Shown here: positions 17,875 to 25,624 of the stretch, one piece after another
How the letters are laid out: each line of letters starts with the position of its first letter
Position numbering within the stretch: the stretch's first letter is position 1
Assembly: GCF_900110465.1 (NCBI RefSeq)
Contig: NZ_FODV01000001.1
Span: 124,001-188,000, forward strand
DNA from: Halogranum amylolyticum
GTDB lineage: Archaea > Halobacteriota > Halobacteria > Halobacteriales > Haloferacaceae
Length of the DNA stretch: 64,000 nt
Reading direction: 5' to 3'
Made by a program: the position numbers and the translations under genes
Notes under the pieces: generated by a model
The model's input: only the letters and a program-made list of their open reading frames with translations
Databases searched by the model: none
Told to the model about the DNA's origin: nothing

Positions 17875-18504
17875 CTACCGTGTCGCTTTGATCCCGACGA
17901 AGGAGCCGTCGCCGTACCCCTCCTCGATCGGTTCGGGGCCGTCGATCTCATCGAGCCAGTGATAGATCGTCTGGACGAACTCGAAGTCGGTGAAGCCGGC
18001 GGCTTCGAGGGCGTCGACGAGTTCGTCAGTCGAGACGAACACCGCATCCCGGTAGAAGGGGTTCTGCTCTTTCGTCTCCTGATAGCGACGACCGACAGGG
18101 CTGTCCTTGTCGATGTACCCGATCACGAGCGCGCCGTCCGGGTCGAGGACGCGCTCGGCGTCTGCCAGGGTTCGGGGGATGTCGTCGACGAAACAGATCG
18201 TTGTCACGATCAACGCGGTGTCGAACGTCTCGTCTCTGAACGGGAGCCACTCGGCGACGCCTCTGAGAACCTCGACGCCCCGCTCGCGAGCGTATCCGAG
18301 CATCTTCCCTGACGGGTCGACGCCGATCTGCATCCCCAGCGGAGCGGCGAAGCGCGCGCTGCCGACGCCGATCTCGACGCCGTATCCGGTCGTCGGCACG
18401 AGCCGGCGGAGGGCGTCCAGTTCGGACCGATAGGCGTCCTCGTGGTGCTCGAACCACCCCTCGTATCGTTCGGTGTGCTCCTCGAACGGCGCTGTTTTCG
18501 GCAT
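17875..18504 (-). CDS. class I SAM-dependent methyltransferase
   Basis: A 209-aa methyltransferase. Motif I reads YGVEIGVGSARFAAPL and is followed by GVDPSGKML (motif II acidic residue), AEWLPFRDETFDTALIVTTI (motif IV region) and the VLDPDGALVIGYIDKDSP strand. The pattern is of the UbiE/COQ5-like Methyltransf_11 group, so a small molecule is a likelier acceptor than nucleic acid. It is convergent with the AdoMet synthetase gene. Acceptor unknown. Confidence 0.85.
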   Translation of the reverse strand: MPKTAPFEEHTERYEGWFEHHEDAYRSELDALRRLVPTTGYGVEIGVGSARFAAPLGMQIGVDPSGKMLGYARERGVEVLRGVAEWLPFRDETFDTALIVTTICFVDDIPRTLADAERVLDPDGALVIGYIDKDSPVGRRYQETKEQNPFYRDAVFVSTDELVDALEAAGFTDFEFVQTIYHWLDEIDGPEPIEEGYGDGSFVGIKATR

Positions 18505-18598
18505 AGCCGGAGGTACGGGTCGTGACGATACCAACGTTTGGGACAGTATCTCTCGCCCCACGGTAACGTTTGTTATACTACCGCTCGTCTGCTCCCGT

Positions 18599-19606
18599 AT
18601 GGACGAACCGTCGACGGTCGAGAAGGGCGGGAGCGGGTTCGAGGGCGTCACGCTGCTCCTCTGTGAGAACCCGCTGCCACCCATCGACGAGGCGATCGAC
18701 GCTGCACGCGAGGAACTGCCGCGGAGCAACCACTACACGGAGCCCTACTCGGAGCCGTTGCGACGGCTGCTCGGCGACCGTCTCGACGTGCCGTCCGACA
18801 ATCTCCATCTGAACGCCGGCTCCGAGTTGATCCTCCGACAGCTGTTCGATCGGTTCGGGCAGCAGGTCCACCTCGTGACGCCGACGTACCCGCTGTTCAC
18901 GGAGATCGCAGCGCGGTACACCGAGACGCGACTCCAGCCCGAGGCGGCGTTCCGGTTCGACCTCTCCGAGTTAGCGGTCCCCGACGGGACGACGCTCGCG
19001 GTCCTCGTCAACCCGAACAACCCGAACGGGGGCAGCTTCGAGGTGGACGCGCTCCCGGCAGTGCTCGAAGCGAACCCGGAGACGCGATTTCTGGTCGACG
19101 AGGCGTTCGTCGACTTCGCCGACGAATCGGTCGCCTCGTTGGTCCCGACGTACGACAACCTCGTCGTGACCCGCACGTTCTCGAAGGCACACAGTCTGGC
19201 CGGGTTTCGTGTGGGCTACGCGGTCGTCCCCGAACCGCTCGCCGACGAGTTGAACGCGAGCAACGACGCCTACCCGTTGGCGAGGCCGAGTCAGGCGGCG
19301 GCGATCGCGACGCTCCGCCACGAGGCGGAGATCCGAGACCGCATCGAGACGCTCCGTTCGTGGGCGGAAGAACTGGCCGAGGAGCTCCGTGTGCTGGGCG
19401 TCAAGACGTTCCCGACCGAGACGTACTTTTTTCTCGCGGACTTCAGCCCGCACGATGCGACCGACGTCGCAGCACAGTTGCGGGAGCGAGACGTCTTCGT
19501 CAAGCCGCTCGGCGACGAGCGCCTCGGCCCTGGCTACATGCGGGTGACGACGGCGACGCCGTCGGAGAACGAACAGGTCGTCGACGTACTGCGCGAAATC
19601 CTGTGA
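18599..19606 (+). CDS. PLP-dependent aminotransferase class I/II, HisC/CobD-like
   Basis: Fold-type I aminotransferase of 335 aa. VNPNNPNGG binds the cofactor region, FLVDEAFVDFAD holds the ring-contacting Asp, and TFSKAHSLAGFRVGYAV holds the Schiff-base Lys (SK) and the phosphate-binding Arg. The pattern is that of histidinol-phosphate aminotransferase and threonine-phosphate decarboxylase (CobD). No his or cobalamin genes are nearby, so the substrate is open. The ATG at 18599 is preferred: a TTATACT element lies about 25 nt upstream. Confidence 0.82.
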   Translation: MDEPSTVEKGGSGFEGVTLLLCENPLPPIDEAIDAAREELPRSNHYTEPYSEPLRRLLGDRLDVPSDNLHLNAGSELILRQLFDRFGQQVHLVTPTYPLFTEIAARYTETRLQPEAAFRFDLSELAVPDGTTLAVLVNPNNPNGGSFEVDALPAVLEANPETRFLVDEAFVDFADESVASLVPTYDNLVVTRTFSKAHSLAGFRVGYAVVPEPLADELNASNDAYPLARPSQAAAIATLRHEAEIRDRIETLRSWAEELAEELRVLGVKTFPTETYFFLADFSPHDATDVAAQLRERDVFVKPLGDERLGPGYMRVTTATPSENEQVVDVLREIL

Positions 19607-19733
19607 GTACACAGACGCCGTCGAGACGGCCTCGAGATCGGCCATTCGGACGTGAGCCGATCGCCACCACGAACCGTCGGGATTCCTGTCCAATCGCCGA
19701 AAAGACGATGAGGAGTGACGAAGAACGTACTGT

Positions 19734-20048
19734 ATGGTCGAAACCCAGTGGGCAGAGCTCGGTGGCAAGGAACTCCGGTATCTCGACCAGACGTGGGCGT
19801 GTACCGGCGAAGTCGACGTCCAGCAGAGCGGCGAACTCCTCGCAGTCAGAGCCAAGCAGACGGACGACGTCAAGGGCCGCTCTGCGACGCTGTTCTTCGC
19901 GGTGCAGAACTCGCCGGACTCGTTGAACCCGGGCGCGCTCGGCGACCACTTCGATCGACTCGGACAGGAAGACGGCGAACACTATCTCGAACTCAGGACG
20001 GAAGGGCGGACGTATCGCTACGGCCTCCAGCGGATGTCGTACGAGTGA
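19734..20048 (+). CDS. conserved small haloarchaeal protein
   Basis: A 104-aa acidic soluble protein without signal peptide or membrane helix. Regular beta-strand-like segments (GELLAVRAKQ, ATLFFAVQNS, HYLELRTEGRTYRYGLQRM) suggest a small beta-rich fold. I cannot assign a family. Codon use matches its neighbours, so it is likely real. Confidence 0.65.
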   Translation: MVETQWAELGGKELRYLDQTWACTGEVDVQQSGELLAVRAKQTDDVKGRSATLFFAVQNSPDSLNPGALGDHFDRLGQEDGEHYLELRTEGRTYRYGLQRMSYE

Positions 20049-20266
20049 GAGCCGCCTGCCTGTAGCGCGCCACCGACGCCTCGTTCTCGCCGCGAAAGCT
20101 ATGTTACAGGGCTATCGGTGTAAGAGACAGTCCGGAAAAACGAGCGGTAACGCTTGTCACACGCCGGTTCGCCCGAATCGAAACGGCGCACAGTTCGACT
20201 GCTCGTCCTCGCTCGGTCGGGGGGCGAGCTGTGGCACGCGAGCGGTGACGGGGACCGGCTGCGAGG

Positions 20267-20401
20267 CTACGGCGGGACGTCCCCGTCCATCTCGTGATAC
20301 TCCCAGACGTGGTCTTTCAGCTCTTCGCGCGTTGCGAACCGGTCGTCGCAGAGGTCACACTCGTACGGCCGTTCGTCGTCCGGCGTCTCCCGCTCGCTCA
20401 T
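20267..20401 (-). CDS. 44-aa single C2H2 zinc-finger protein
   Basis: A very short gene on the minus strand. The product contains YECDLCDDRF and later HVWEYH, giving C15-x2-C18-x12-H31-x4-H36, a near-classical C2H2 finger with the Phe between the pairs. A TATA-like CTAATAC lies about 25 nt before the ATG at 20401. Small zinc-finger proteins are common in haloarchaea and several affect gene expression or cell physiology. Function here is unknown. Confidence 0.75.
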   Translation of the reverse strand: MSERETPDDERPYECDLCDDRFATREELKDHVWEYHEMDGDVPP

Positions 20402-20554
20402 GGGTGCGAATACGACGGCGACAGTATTAGTCGCTCGGTGGCGCGAACCCGGACACGATCGAAGCGACAGCGCTCTGCACCCGGTCTGCGTCGTCGAGCG
20501 GTCGCGGAGGCGAGACGCGCCAAAGTATATTCGTCCGGCCCCGGTTCGTTACGT

Positions 20555-20869
20555 ATGAGGGCACCGACGTTCGGAGACGTGACACCGGCGACGCGCTCGC
20601 TTTTCACCGACCTGTACGAACTACGGATGATGCAGGCGTCTCACGGCCACGGTCCCAACCCGACCGTGACGTTCGACCTCTTCGTCAGGAAACTCCTGCC
20701 CGACCGCGGCTATCTCGTCGCCGCCCGGAGAGCGCAGACGCTCTCGAAGCTCTCCGAGTCGTACCGGTCGCTGCGGGAACCGGACACCTCTCCGGTCGAG
20801 ACGAGCGACGGACTCCGGGCCGAGATGGAGGCGTTCGAGCGGTCCTACCGGGACCGAACCGGAGGATGA
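20555..20869 (+). pseudogene. nicotinate phosphoribosyltransferase remnant with in-frame internal deletion
   Basis: A 104-aa frame. Residues 14-57 match the N-terminus of nicotinate phosphoribosyltransferase (SLFTDLYELRMMQASH, then TFDLFVRKLLPDRGYLVAA). The sequence then jumps directly to what looks like the extreme C-terminus (AQTLSKLSESYRSLREP, then PVETSDGLRAEMEAF). The whole catalytic barrel, roughly 300 or more residues, is missing, so NAD salvage activity must be lost. The reading frame stays open and its stop overlaps the next gene by ATGA, which may be why it is kept: it can still feed ribosomes to the ATP-grasp gene. Confidence 0.6.
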
Positions 20870-21594
20870 CCGTCGCGTCCGGCCCCATCGGGATCGGCTG
20901 TCGAGTCGACCATCCCGTCTTCTCGGTCGTCGCCGACCGACTCAGAGGTCGGGGGTTCGAGGTGCGGTTTCTCGACCCCGACCGTCGCGTCGGCGACGAG
21001 ACGCTTCGCACCCTCTCGCTTCTCGTCACGAAGAGTACGACGCCGACGACGGTCCGGACGCTTCTGGCGGCCGAGCGTCGGGGCGTTCCGACGTGGAACA
21101 GCGCCACCGGCGTGATGGCGTGTGTCTCCCGACTGAGCGCGCTCTGTGCGCTCGAAAGCGTCGGGTTTCGCGTCCCGACGGTCTACCCCGCACGCCCCGC
21201 AGCCGGTGACTACGTCGCGAAGTCCCGCTACCACTGGGGATATCCCCCCCGTCTGAACGGGGAGGGGGAGATCTACGAGGGGCTGCTCCCGTGCGACCCT
21301 GTCGACTTCAAGTACTACGTCGTCGACGACGGAGCCGAGTACCGGGCCGTCACCCTGCGGGCGACCTCGAAGCTGTTCGGGTCGAAAGAGATCCTCGGGC
21401 GGTCGACGCCGCGACCGGATTACGTCGACGGGATACGGCGACTCATGGAGCGCTTGGAAATGCGCGCGCTGGGTGTGGACTTCGTCGAGACCGACGAGGA
21501 CTACTACGCGGTCGACGTCAACCCGTGTCCGAGCTTCGCGCGGACGGGGCTCGAAGGCGCACTCGTCGCGTCGATCGTCTCGGCGGTACGGTGA
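20866..21594 (+). CDS. ATP-grasp-like protein
   Basis: A 242-aa protein with an ATP-grasp layout. The N-terminal pre-domain is residues 1-85, then WNSATGVMACVSRLSALCAL opens the central domain. KYYVVDDGAEYRAVTLRATS gives the core strands, and GVDFVETDEDYYAVDVNP is the metal-binding D...D-x-N-P motif at the C-terminus. The lysine of the ATP site is probably in DYVAKSRYHWG. Related proteins ligate carboxylates to amines or phosphorylate inositols. The product is unknown. It is coupled to the shortened phosphoribosyltransferase gene by a four-base overlap. Confidence 0.7.
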   Translation: MTVASGPIGIGCRVDHPVFSVVADRLRGRGFEVRFLDPDRRVGDETLRTLSLLVTKSTTPTTVRTLLAAERRGVPTWNSATGVMACVSRLSALCALESVGFRVPTVYPARPAAGDYVAKSRYHWGYPPRLNGEGEIYEGLLPCDPVDFKYYVVDDGAEYRAVTLRATSKLFGSKEILGRSTPRPDYVDGIRRLMERLEMRALGVDFVETDEDYYAVDVNPCPSFARTGLEGALVASIVSAVR

Positions 21595-21707
21595 GGCGGT
21601 GACGCAGGGGGAGGTCAGGTCGGCGCCGAACGCGAGTGCCGGGACCACGACGAACGCGACGAAGAGCGCGAGGACGAACCGCTCGCGGAGGGGTGGACCA
21701 TCGGCGC

Positions 21708-22448
21708 CTACATGTACATTCGGTCGTCGGGTTGGTGCTGTTCCTCGACCGCTTCGAGCCGCTGGGCCAGGTCGCGGTAGTACTCTTCGACCTCGCGCGC
21801 GAACGCCTGCAGCGGTTCCGAGTCGATCTCGACGTCGTACAGCGCGGCGACGGTGTCGACGAGGCGGATCGACGCCTCGACGTCGGGCGCGCGCTCGTGG
21901 ACCGGGGTGACGAGCAGCCCCGTCCGGAGCGTCGAGTCGATGCCGCGGTTCACGAGACTCGCGTTCATCCCGTCGAGGTAGCCCCGGGCGACGGGGTCGA
22001 GACCGGAGTCCTGCAGTCGGTGTTCTTGGTAGTCGGTCGTCGCGACGTAGTACACGTCGTGCTCGCCGGGTCTGTGGACGAACGGGACGCCGGAGAGCAC
22101 CGTCACCTCTTCGACGCCGTTTTCGTCCGTCCACGCGAGAATCTCGTCCGCGAAGCCGTTGGCCGCCCACACCGGGATGAACAGGTCGTTCACGAGCACC
22201 GTGATGTCGAGGTCCTCGCGCGAGAACAGCCGCGAGTGGTGGCGCGGCGTCCCGTTCTCGAACGGCGCGAACGCCGGCAGTTGGTCCGACGTCACGTGGC
22301 CGGTCTCGACCAACTCCAACTCGTCGACGACGAAACTGGCGGCGGTCAACCCGGCCAGTCCGTACGAGGAGAACCCCGCGATGAGCGTTTCGGACGGTTC
22401 CGTGTCGTGCGTGACCTGAAAGGTCGCTTCGGGAGTGACGTCGACCAT
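21708..22448 (-). CDS. PAC2 family protein (proteasome-assembly-chaperone-like)
   Basis: A 246-aa member of the PAC2 / COG1938 ATP-grasp-like family. The N-terminal strand-turn ETLIAGFSSYGLAGLTAA is the family signature, followed by ITVLVNDLFIPVWAANGFAD and VTVLSGVPFVHRP. The C-terminal region is helical and highly charged (REVEEYYRDLAQRLEAVEEQ). Archaeal members are implicated in proteasome assembly or act as paralogues of unknown role. It is convergent with the ATP-grasp-like gene. Confidence 0.85.
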   Translation of the reverse strand: MVDVTPEATFQVTHDTEPSETLIAGFSSYGLAGLTAASFVVDELELVETGHVTSDQLPAFAPFENGTPRHHSRLFSREDLDITVLVNDLFIPVWAANGFADEILAWTDENGVEEVTVLSGVPFVHRPGEHDVYYVATTDYQEHRLQDSGLDPVARGYLDGMNASLVNRGIDSTLRTGLLVTPVHERAPDVEASIRLVDTVAALYDVEIDSEPLQAFAREVEEYYRDLAQRLEAVEEQHQPDDRMYM

Positions 22449-22594
22449 AGCGATACAAACGGTCAGCCGAGTAATAACTGTGTGACCAGAAGGGAGACCG
22501 ACGCGCCTCCTCTACCGTCGACACGGACCGTCTGCCGATTCGAGAGGTTGACCGAGATTCGTCGTTCTCCGACGCGTCTGACAGGTAACACACG

Positions 22595-22795
22595 GTGGAG
22601 ATCACGGGGATCGTCTCGACGGCGTACAGATCGTTCGGCGGTGACACGCCCGCGTCGAAGCTACTCGGGGCGTTCCGAGACAGCACGCAGAAGGCCGTCG
22701 TCGACGACGGGGAGTGGGAGCGTAGCGTCTCCCGCCCGCTCACTCGATGTCGATCTGCCGGGACGTCTCGTCCGGTTCGGTCTTCGGGAGCGTGA
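22595..22795 (+). CDS. questionable short frame, possible gene fragment
   Basis: A GTG-initiated frame of 66 aa. Its first 48 codons are strongly GC at third positions, as in real haloarchaeal genes, but the end runs over the 3' end of the convergent hsp20 gene. The product (EITGIVSTAYRSFGGDTPAS at the start) matches nothing I recognise. It could be a fragment of a deleted gene. An upstream in-frame TAA fixes the 5' limit. Confidence 0.25.
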   Translation: MEITGIVSTAYRSFGGDTPASKLLGAFRDSTQKAVVDDGEWERSVSRPLTRCRSAGTSRPVRSSGA

Positions 22796-23177
22796 GCGTC
22801 AGGACGCCGTTGTTGTACGTGGCGGTGACCGCCTCTGCGTCGACCGGATCCGGTAGCGTCAGCGTCCGCCGCATCGATCGCTGTGAGCGTTCCTGACGCA
22901 GGTAGTTCTCCTCGCGCTCCTCGGTCTCCTCGGTGTGTTCCGCCTGGATCGTCACCCGACTGTCGGAGCACTGGACGTCGATATCGTCCTTACCGAATCC
23001 GGGGAGGTCGGCCGTGACGACGAACTCGTCGTCGTGGTCGGCGAGGTCGATCTGTATCCCCTCGGTCGACGACAGGTCGTCCCACTCCTCTCGGTGTGCC
23101 CACGGCATCTGGTCGAACTGGCGGCTCATCCGCTCGAACATTCGCTCGACGTCTCTGAACGGGTTCGTACTTGTCAT
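22740..23177 (-). CDS. hsp20: Hsp20/alpha-crystallin small heat-shock protein
   Basis: A 145-aa holdase chaperone. The short Met/Phe-rich N-terminus (RDVERMFERMSRQFDQM) precedes the alpha-crystallin domain from about residue 42: EFVVTADLPGFGKDDIDVQ, then RRTLTLPDPVDAEAVTATY and NNGVLTLTLPK, which includes the GVLxLxLPK signature. The C-terminal tail has a short hydrophobic IDIE end. The start at 23177 fits the family length. It should bind unfolding proteins under heat or salt stress. Confidence 0.93.
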   Translation of the reverse strand: MTSTNPFRDVERMFERMSRQFDQMPWAHREEWDDLSSTEGIQIDLADHDDEFVVTADLPGFGKDDIDVQCSDSRVTIQAEHTEETEEREENYLRQERSQRSMRRTLTLPDPVDAEAVTATYNNGVLTLTLPKTEPDETSRQIDIE

Positions 23178-23402
23178 ACTCTGTGTTCACCCAACCGCTG
23201 ATTCACGCGAGAACATCTTAGATGTTTGTCTATTCTCTGCGAGTGACGAAAGTCGTGCTAGTCGGGACGTCACCGGCGATAAGGGCGGACAGACTTGCTC
23301 TCACCCCGTCCGTCGTGCGGGCCGACTCAGCAGGTATCCGCCGACCACGAGCGTCCACACCACTACCGGATGGACGATCGCCCGTTCGGTACCCCGAGCG
23401 AG

Positions 23403-23591
23403 TCATCGCTGGGTCGGTCGCTCCTCTTCGAGAGCGTCGACCCGCGCTTCGAGTTCGTCGAGTCGGTCGCGGCGTCCGCTCAGTCGGACGACGAGATAGA
23501 CGACCGCGGCGAGCGCACCTCCGACGAGGAGGAGGATGAGCAGGACGACGAGGAGTTCCGGGCCACCGGGGATCTGAAGTGGAACGATCAT
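23403..23591 (-). CDS. 62-aa membrane protein with coiled-coil tail
   Basis: A single hydrophobic helix (residues 12-36, rich in Leu and Val) is followed by a basic patch (RLSGRRDR) and a short acidic coiled coil (LDELEARVDALEEE). This layout recalls small TatA-like or preprotein-translocase-associated proteins of haloarchaea, but the TatA hinge motif is not clear. The ATG at 23591 gives a normal N-terminus; the longer upstream frame is very Arg-rich and unlike real protein. Confidence 0.65.
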   Translation of the reverse strand: MIVPLQIPGGPELLVVLLILLLVGGALAAVVYLVVRLSGRRDRLDELEARVDALEEERPTQR

Positions 23592-23743
23592 GTCTCGAGT
23601 TACGTCCGCTCGCGCCGTCACTGTATCGTCGCTTCTCGTCGACTGAGAACCGAATCGGACCCTCGGTCGGCGTCGGTGCGTTCGGTCCGCCGCTCGGCGC
23701 CGCAGTGGTCGTCTGGGTGACGGGTGGTAGCCTCCGGTCGTGA

Positions 23744-23925
23744 CTGGCGCAGCTGTTCCGCTGGCGGATCGGCCTGAAGTGGTGGCTCGTCGCGCTCGGC
23801 CTCCCCTTCGTCGTCCTCGCCGCCGGGAGCGGCCTCTACGTCCTCTTCGGCGGCCCCGTCGACTCGGTGTGCTCCCGTTCGTGGGCATCTGCCTGTTCGC
23901 GATGGCGTGGGGACCGATCTCCCGA
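23744..23925 (+). pseudogene. decayed CPBP-family (CAAX-protease-like) membrane gene fragment
   Basis: Two frames read LAQLFRWRIGLKWWLVALGL (preceded directly by a stop) and then, after a frame change near 23865, LPFVGICLFAMAWGPI. In this order they resemble the first half of haloarchaeal CPBP intramembrane proteases, up to just before the EExxR active-site motif, which is absent. The gene is therefore frameshifted and truncated. Identification is from remembered family pattern and is moderate. Confidence 0.45.
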
Positions 23926-24257
23926 CGCCTGTCGTCCAGTCACTCGACCTGGCCGTGCTCGTCCCCGCGTTCCTCTCGTCGGCGTACTAGCTCCGGCGAC
24001 GGCGGTCCTAGGGCTGCGTGTTCACCGGCGTGCTGCTGGTGCAAGTCGCGACGTTGGGCCTCGCCGTACTGGCGATGGCGGTGTTACAACTCCGAGTCGG
24101 GCAGCTCGTCGCCCTCCCGATGATCGTTGTCTTCGGACTGGTGAGTGCGCTCGCTCTCGTCCTGACGGGACAGTGCGTACTCGCCGTCGGACCTGCAGAA
24201 CGGCAGTCGGAGCGGAAGAGCGTTGCTTGGTCGACGAGCGAATCGGAGACGCGCTGA
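23925..24257 (+). pseudogene. membrane-protein gene fragment with two in-frame TAG codons
   Basis: One reading frame gives TPVVQSLDLAVLVPAFLSS, a TAG at 23988, LRRRRS, a TAG at 24009, then VFTGVLLVQVATLGLAVLAM and further helices to a stop at 24255-24257. The order of hydrophobic segments around an Arg-rich turn is that of the C-terminal half of a haloarchaeal multi-helix membrane protein. It follows directly on the protease-like fragment, as if two truncated genes had been joined. A GTG at 24018 could still start a 79-aa product. Confidence 0.45.
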
Positions 24258-24403
24258 GAGGACGGCGACGTCGCTCGGGAGGAGGAGACTGTCGAGACGA
24301 GAGTTGACTCGAGGCGCGACTCCCCCTGTGTTCGCTCGGAGTCGATTCTCACTCGATGAGAGTCAGCAACGCCGTTGAGCACTCTGCACACGTCTCTAGG
24401 GGC

Positions 24404-24820
24404 ATGATCGCGACGAAATATCTCAAGAACGGTGCGCTCGGGGTGGTGGCGATGATCGTCGTCGGACTCGTACCCATGATCGGGCCGGTCGCTCCGCTGG
24501 TCGGCGGTGGAGTCGCCGGATACCGCCAGCGAGAGGACGTGAAAGGCGGAGCGATCGCCGGTCTGGTGAGTGGACTCCTCTGGACGCTACTCACACTCGT
24601 CCTCCTGATCGTCGTCGTGGTCGGCGCGGGACTCACGGCACCGCCCGGAGTCGGGCCGCTAAACTGGCTGCCCGCCGCGGGTGGCGGCCTCTACGTCGGA
24701 GTGCTCTTCGCCGTGATGAACGCCGGCGTCTGTGCTGCGACGACTCTCGGCGGCGCAATCGGCGGTGCGCTGGTGAAAGAGGCCCAGAGACCGACGCCGC
24801 CGAGAGAGGTCGACGTCTGA
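24404..24820 (+). CDS. DUF5518-type small membrane protein
   Basis: A 138-aa protein from the ATG at 24404 (an ATG at 24356 would add 16 non-hydrophobic residues). Features are IPFxP-like PMIGPVAPLVGGGVAGYRQ, a short Asp/Lys loop, a long hydrophobic helix pair (WTLLTLVLLIVVVVGAGL) and a Gly-rich C-terminal helix (LGGAIGGALVKE). This is the pattern of the haloarchaeal DUF5518 family, whose function is unknown. Confidence 0.75.
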   Translation: MIATKYLKNGALGVVAMIVVGLVPMIGPVAPLVGGGVAGYRQREDVKGGAIAGLVSGLLWTLLTLVLLIVVVVGAGLTAPPGVGPLNWLPAAGGGLYVGVLFAVMNAGVCAATTLGGAIGGALVKEAQRPTPPREVDV

Positions 24821-24838
24821 CCGACTACACGTCACGTT

Positions 24839-25378
24839 TCACTCGCCGGAGAACGTCTCGTGGCGCCCGTCGAACGACAACTCGACGCGAATCGCGTCGG
24901 GAACGGGGTCGCCGTCTCGAGTCACCCGAACCAGAAGCGTCGTGACGACGCGGTCGTCGCTCTGTGGGGTCGGGTCGTCGACAGCGACGACGACGGTGAG
25001 GTTCGCGCGACTCGCCGCGACGTCGACGACGCGAAGGCCCATCGAGGAGTTGAGTCCCGCGACCTGTACGACCCCCAAGTACTGCGTCGCGAAGTCCGTC
25101 GCCCGCACGAACGTTCGGTCCGCTTTTGCCGGGAACTGATCGAGGACGAACGCCTCCGACTCTTCGCTCGTCGTCACGAGCGCGGCGAAGACGGCGTCTT
25201 CGTTCTCGTCCTGAAGTCCGGGTGCGAACACGGCACCGCCGTCGATTTCGTGCGTCTCGTATTGTGGGCCGCCAGACGAGGGTGCCGACAGACACCCCGA
25301 AAGGGTGGTCGTGGCTCCGAACGCAGCGAGGAGACGGCGTCGGGTCGGTCGGTAGCCGCGGCGTCGTTCGGGAGTCAT
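24839..25378 (-). CDS. Tat-exported lipoprotein of unknown function
   Basis: A 179-aa protein. The N-terminal TRRRLLAAFGATTTLSGCLS contains a twin-arginine motif and a lipobox with Cys at about residue 29, so it is expected to be a membrane-anchored surface lipoprotein. The mature part is a beta-rich domain (for example VVQVAGLNSSMGLRVVDVA) without a recognised family. Its ATG at 25378 overlaps the stop of a 46-codon frame upstream (ATGA), suggesting coupled translation. Confidence 0.75.
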   Translation of the reverse strand: MTPERRRGYRPTRRRLLAAFGATTTLSGCLSAPSSGGPQYETHEIDGGAVFAPGLQDENEDAVFAALVTTSEESEAFVLDQFPAKADRTFVRATDFATQYLGVVQVAGLNSSMGLRVVDVAASRANLTVVVAVDDPTPQSDDRVVTTLLVRVTRDGDPVPDAIRVELSFDGRHETFSGE

Positions 25379-25515
25379 CCGAGTAACCCACCCGGAACAC
25401 CGAGCCGACCAGGTCCAGCGAGCACCGCTCCGAAGAACAGCCAACTCGCATCCGACGCGAGGACCAGCACCACAGCCGTTTCGCCGAGTTTCGTGTCTGT
25501 AGGGCTCCGAGTCAT
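25375..25515 (-). CDS. 46-aa hydrophobic peptide coupled to the lipoprotein gene
   Basis: A small frame starting MTRSPTDTKLGETAVVLVLA with a following hydrophobic stretch (SWLFFGAVLAG) and a Gly-rich end. One membrane helix is likely. The stop overlaps the lipoprotein start by four bases. It may be a real microprotein or a leader whose translation supports the next gene; it may also be the truncated start of a longer membrane protein. Confidence 0.45.
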   Translation of the reverse strand: MTRSPTDTKLGETAVVLVLASDASWLFFGAVLAGPGRLGVPGGLLG

Positions 25516-25624
25516 GACTGTCGGTTGGCTTTCCAACGAGGTGGTACTGTGGCATCGTTCCCACGGGCGAAGAACGGCTGTCCGGTCGCGGAGGTGACCC
25601 ACGAGCGGGGTGCTCGGACTCGGG

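Noticed and set aside
20845..22971. 708-codon open frame on the minus strand
   Set aside because: It runs antisense through the ATP-grasp gene and out of frame through PAC2 and hsp20. High GC leaves few stops in such shadow frames, and the product is Arg-rich without any family pattern. A short hydrophobic stretch near 21600-21690 (FVLALFVAFVVVPALAFG) is notable but has no start codon of its own.
23178..23402. Short hydrophobic frame on the minus strand (RAIVHPVVVWTLVVGGYLLS)
   Set aside because: It looks like one membrane helix but has only 31 codons between stops and no convincing start or promoter; perhaps another remnant, not strong enough to list.
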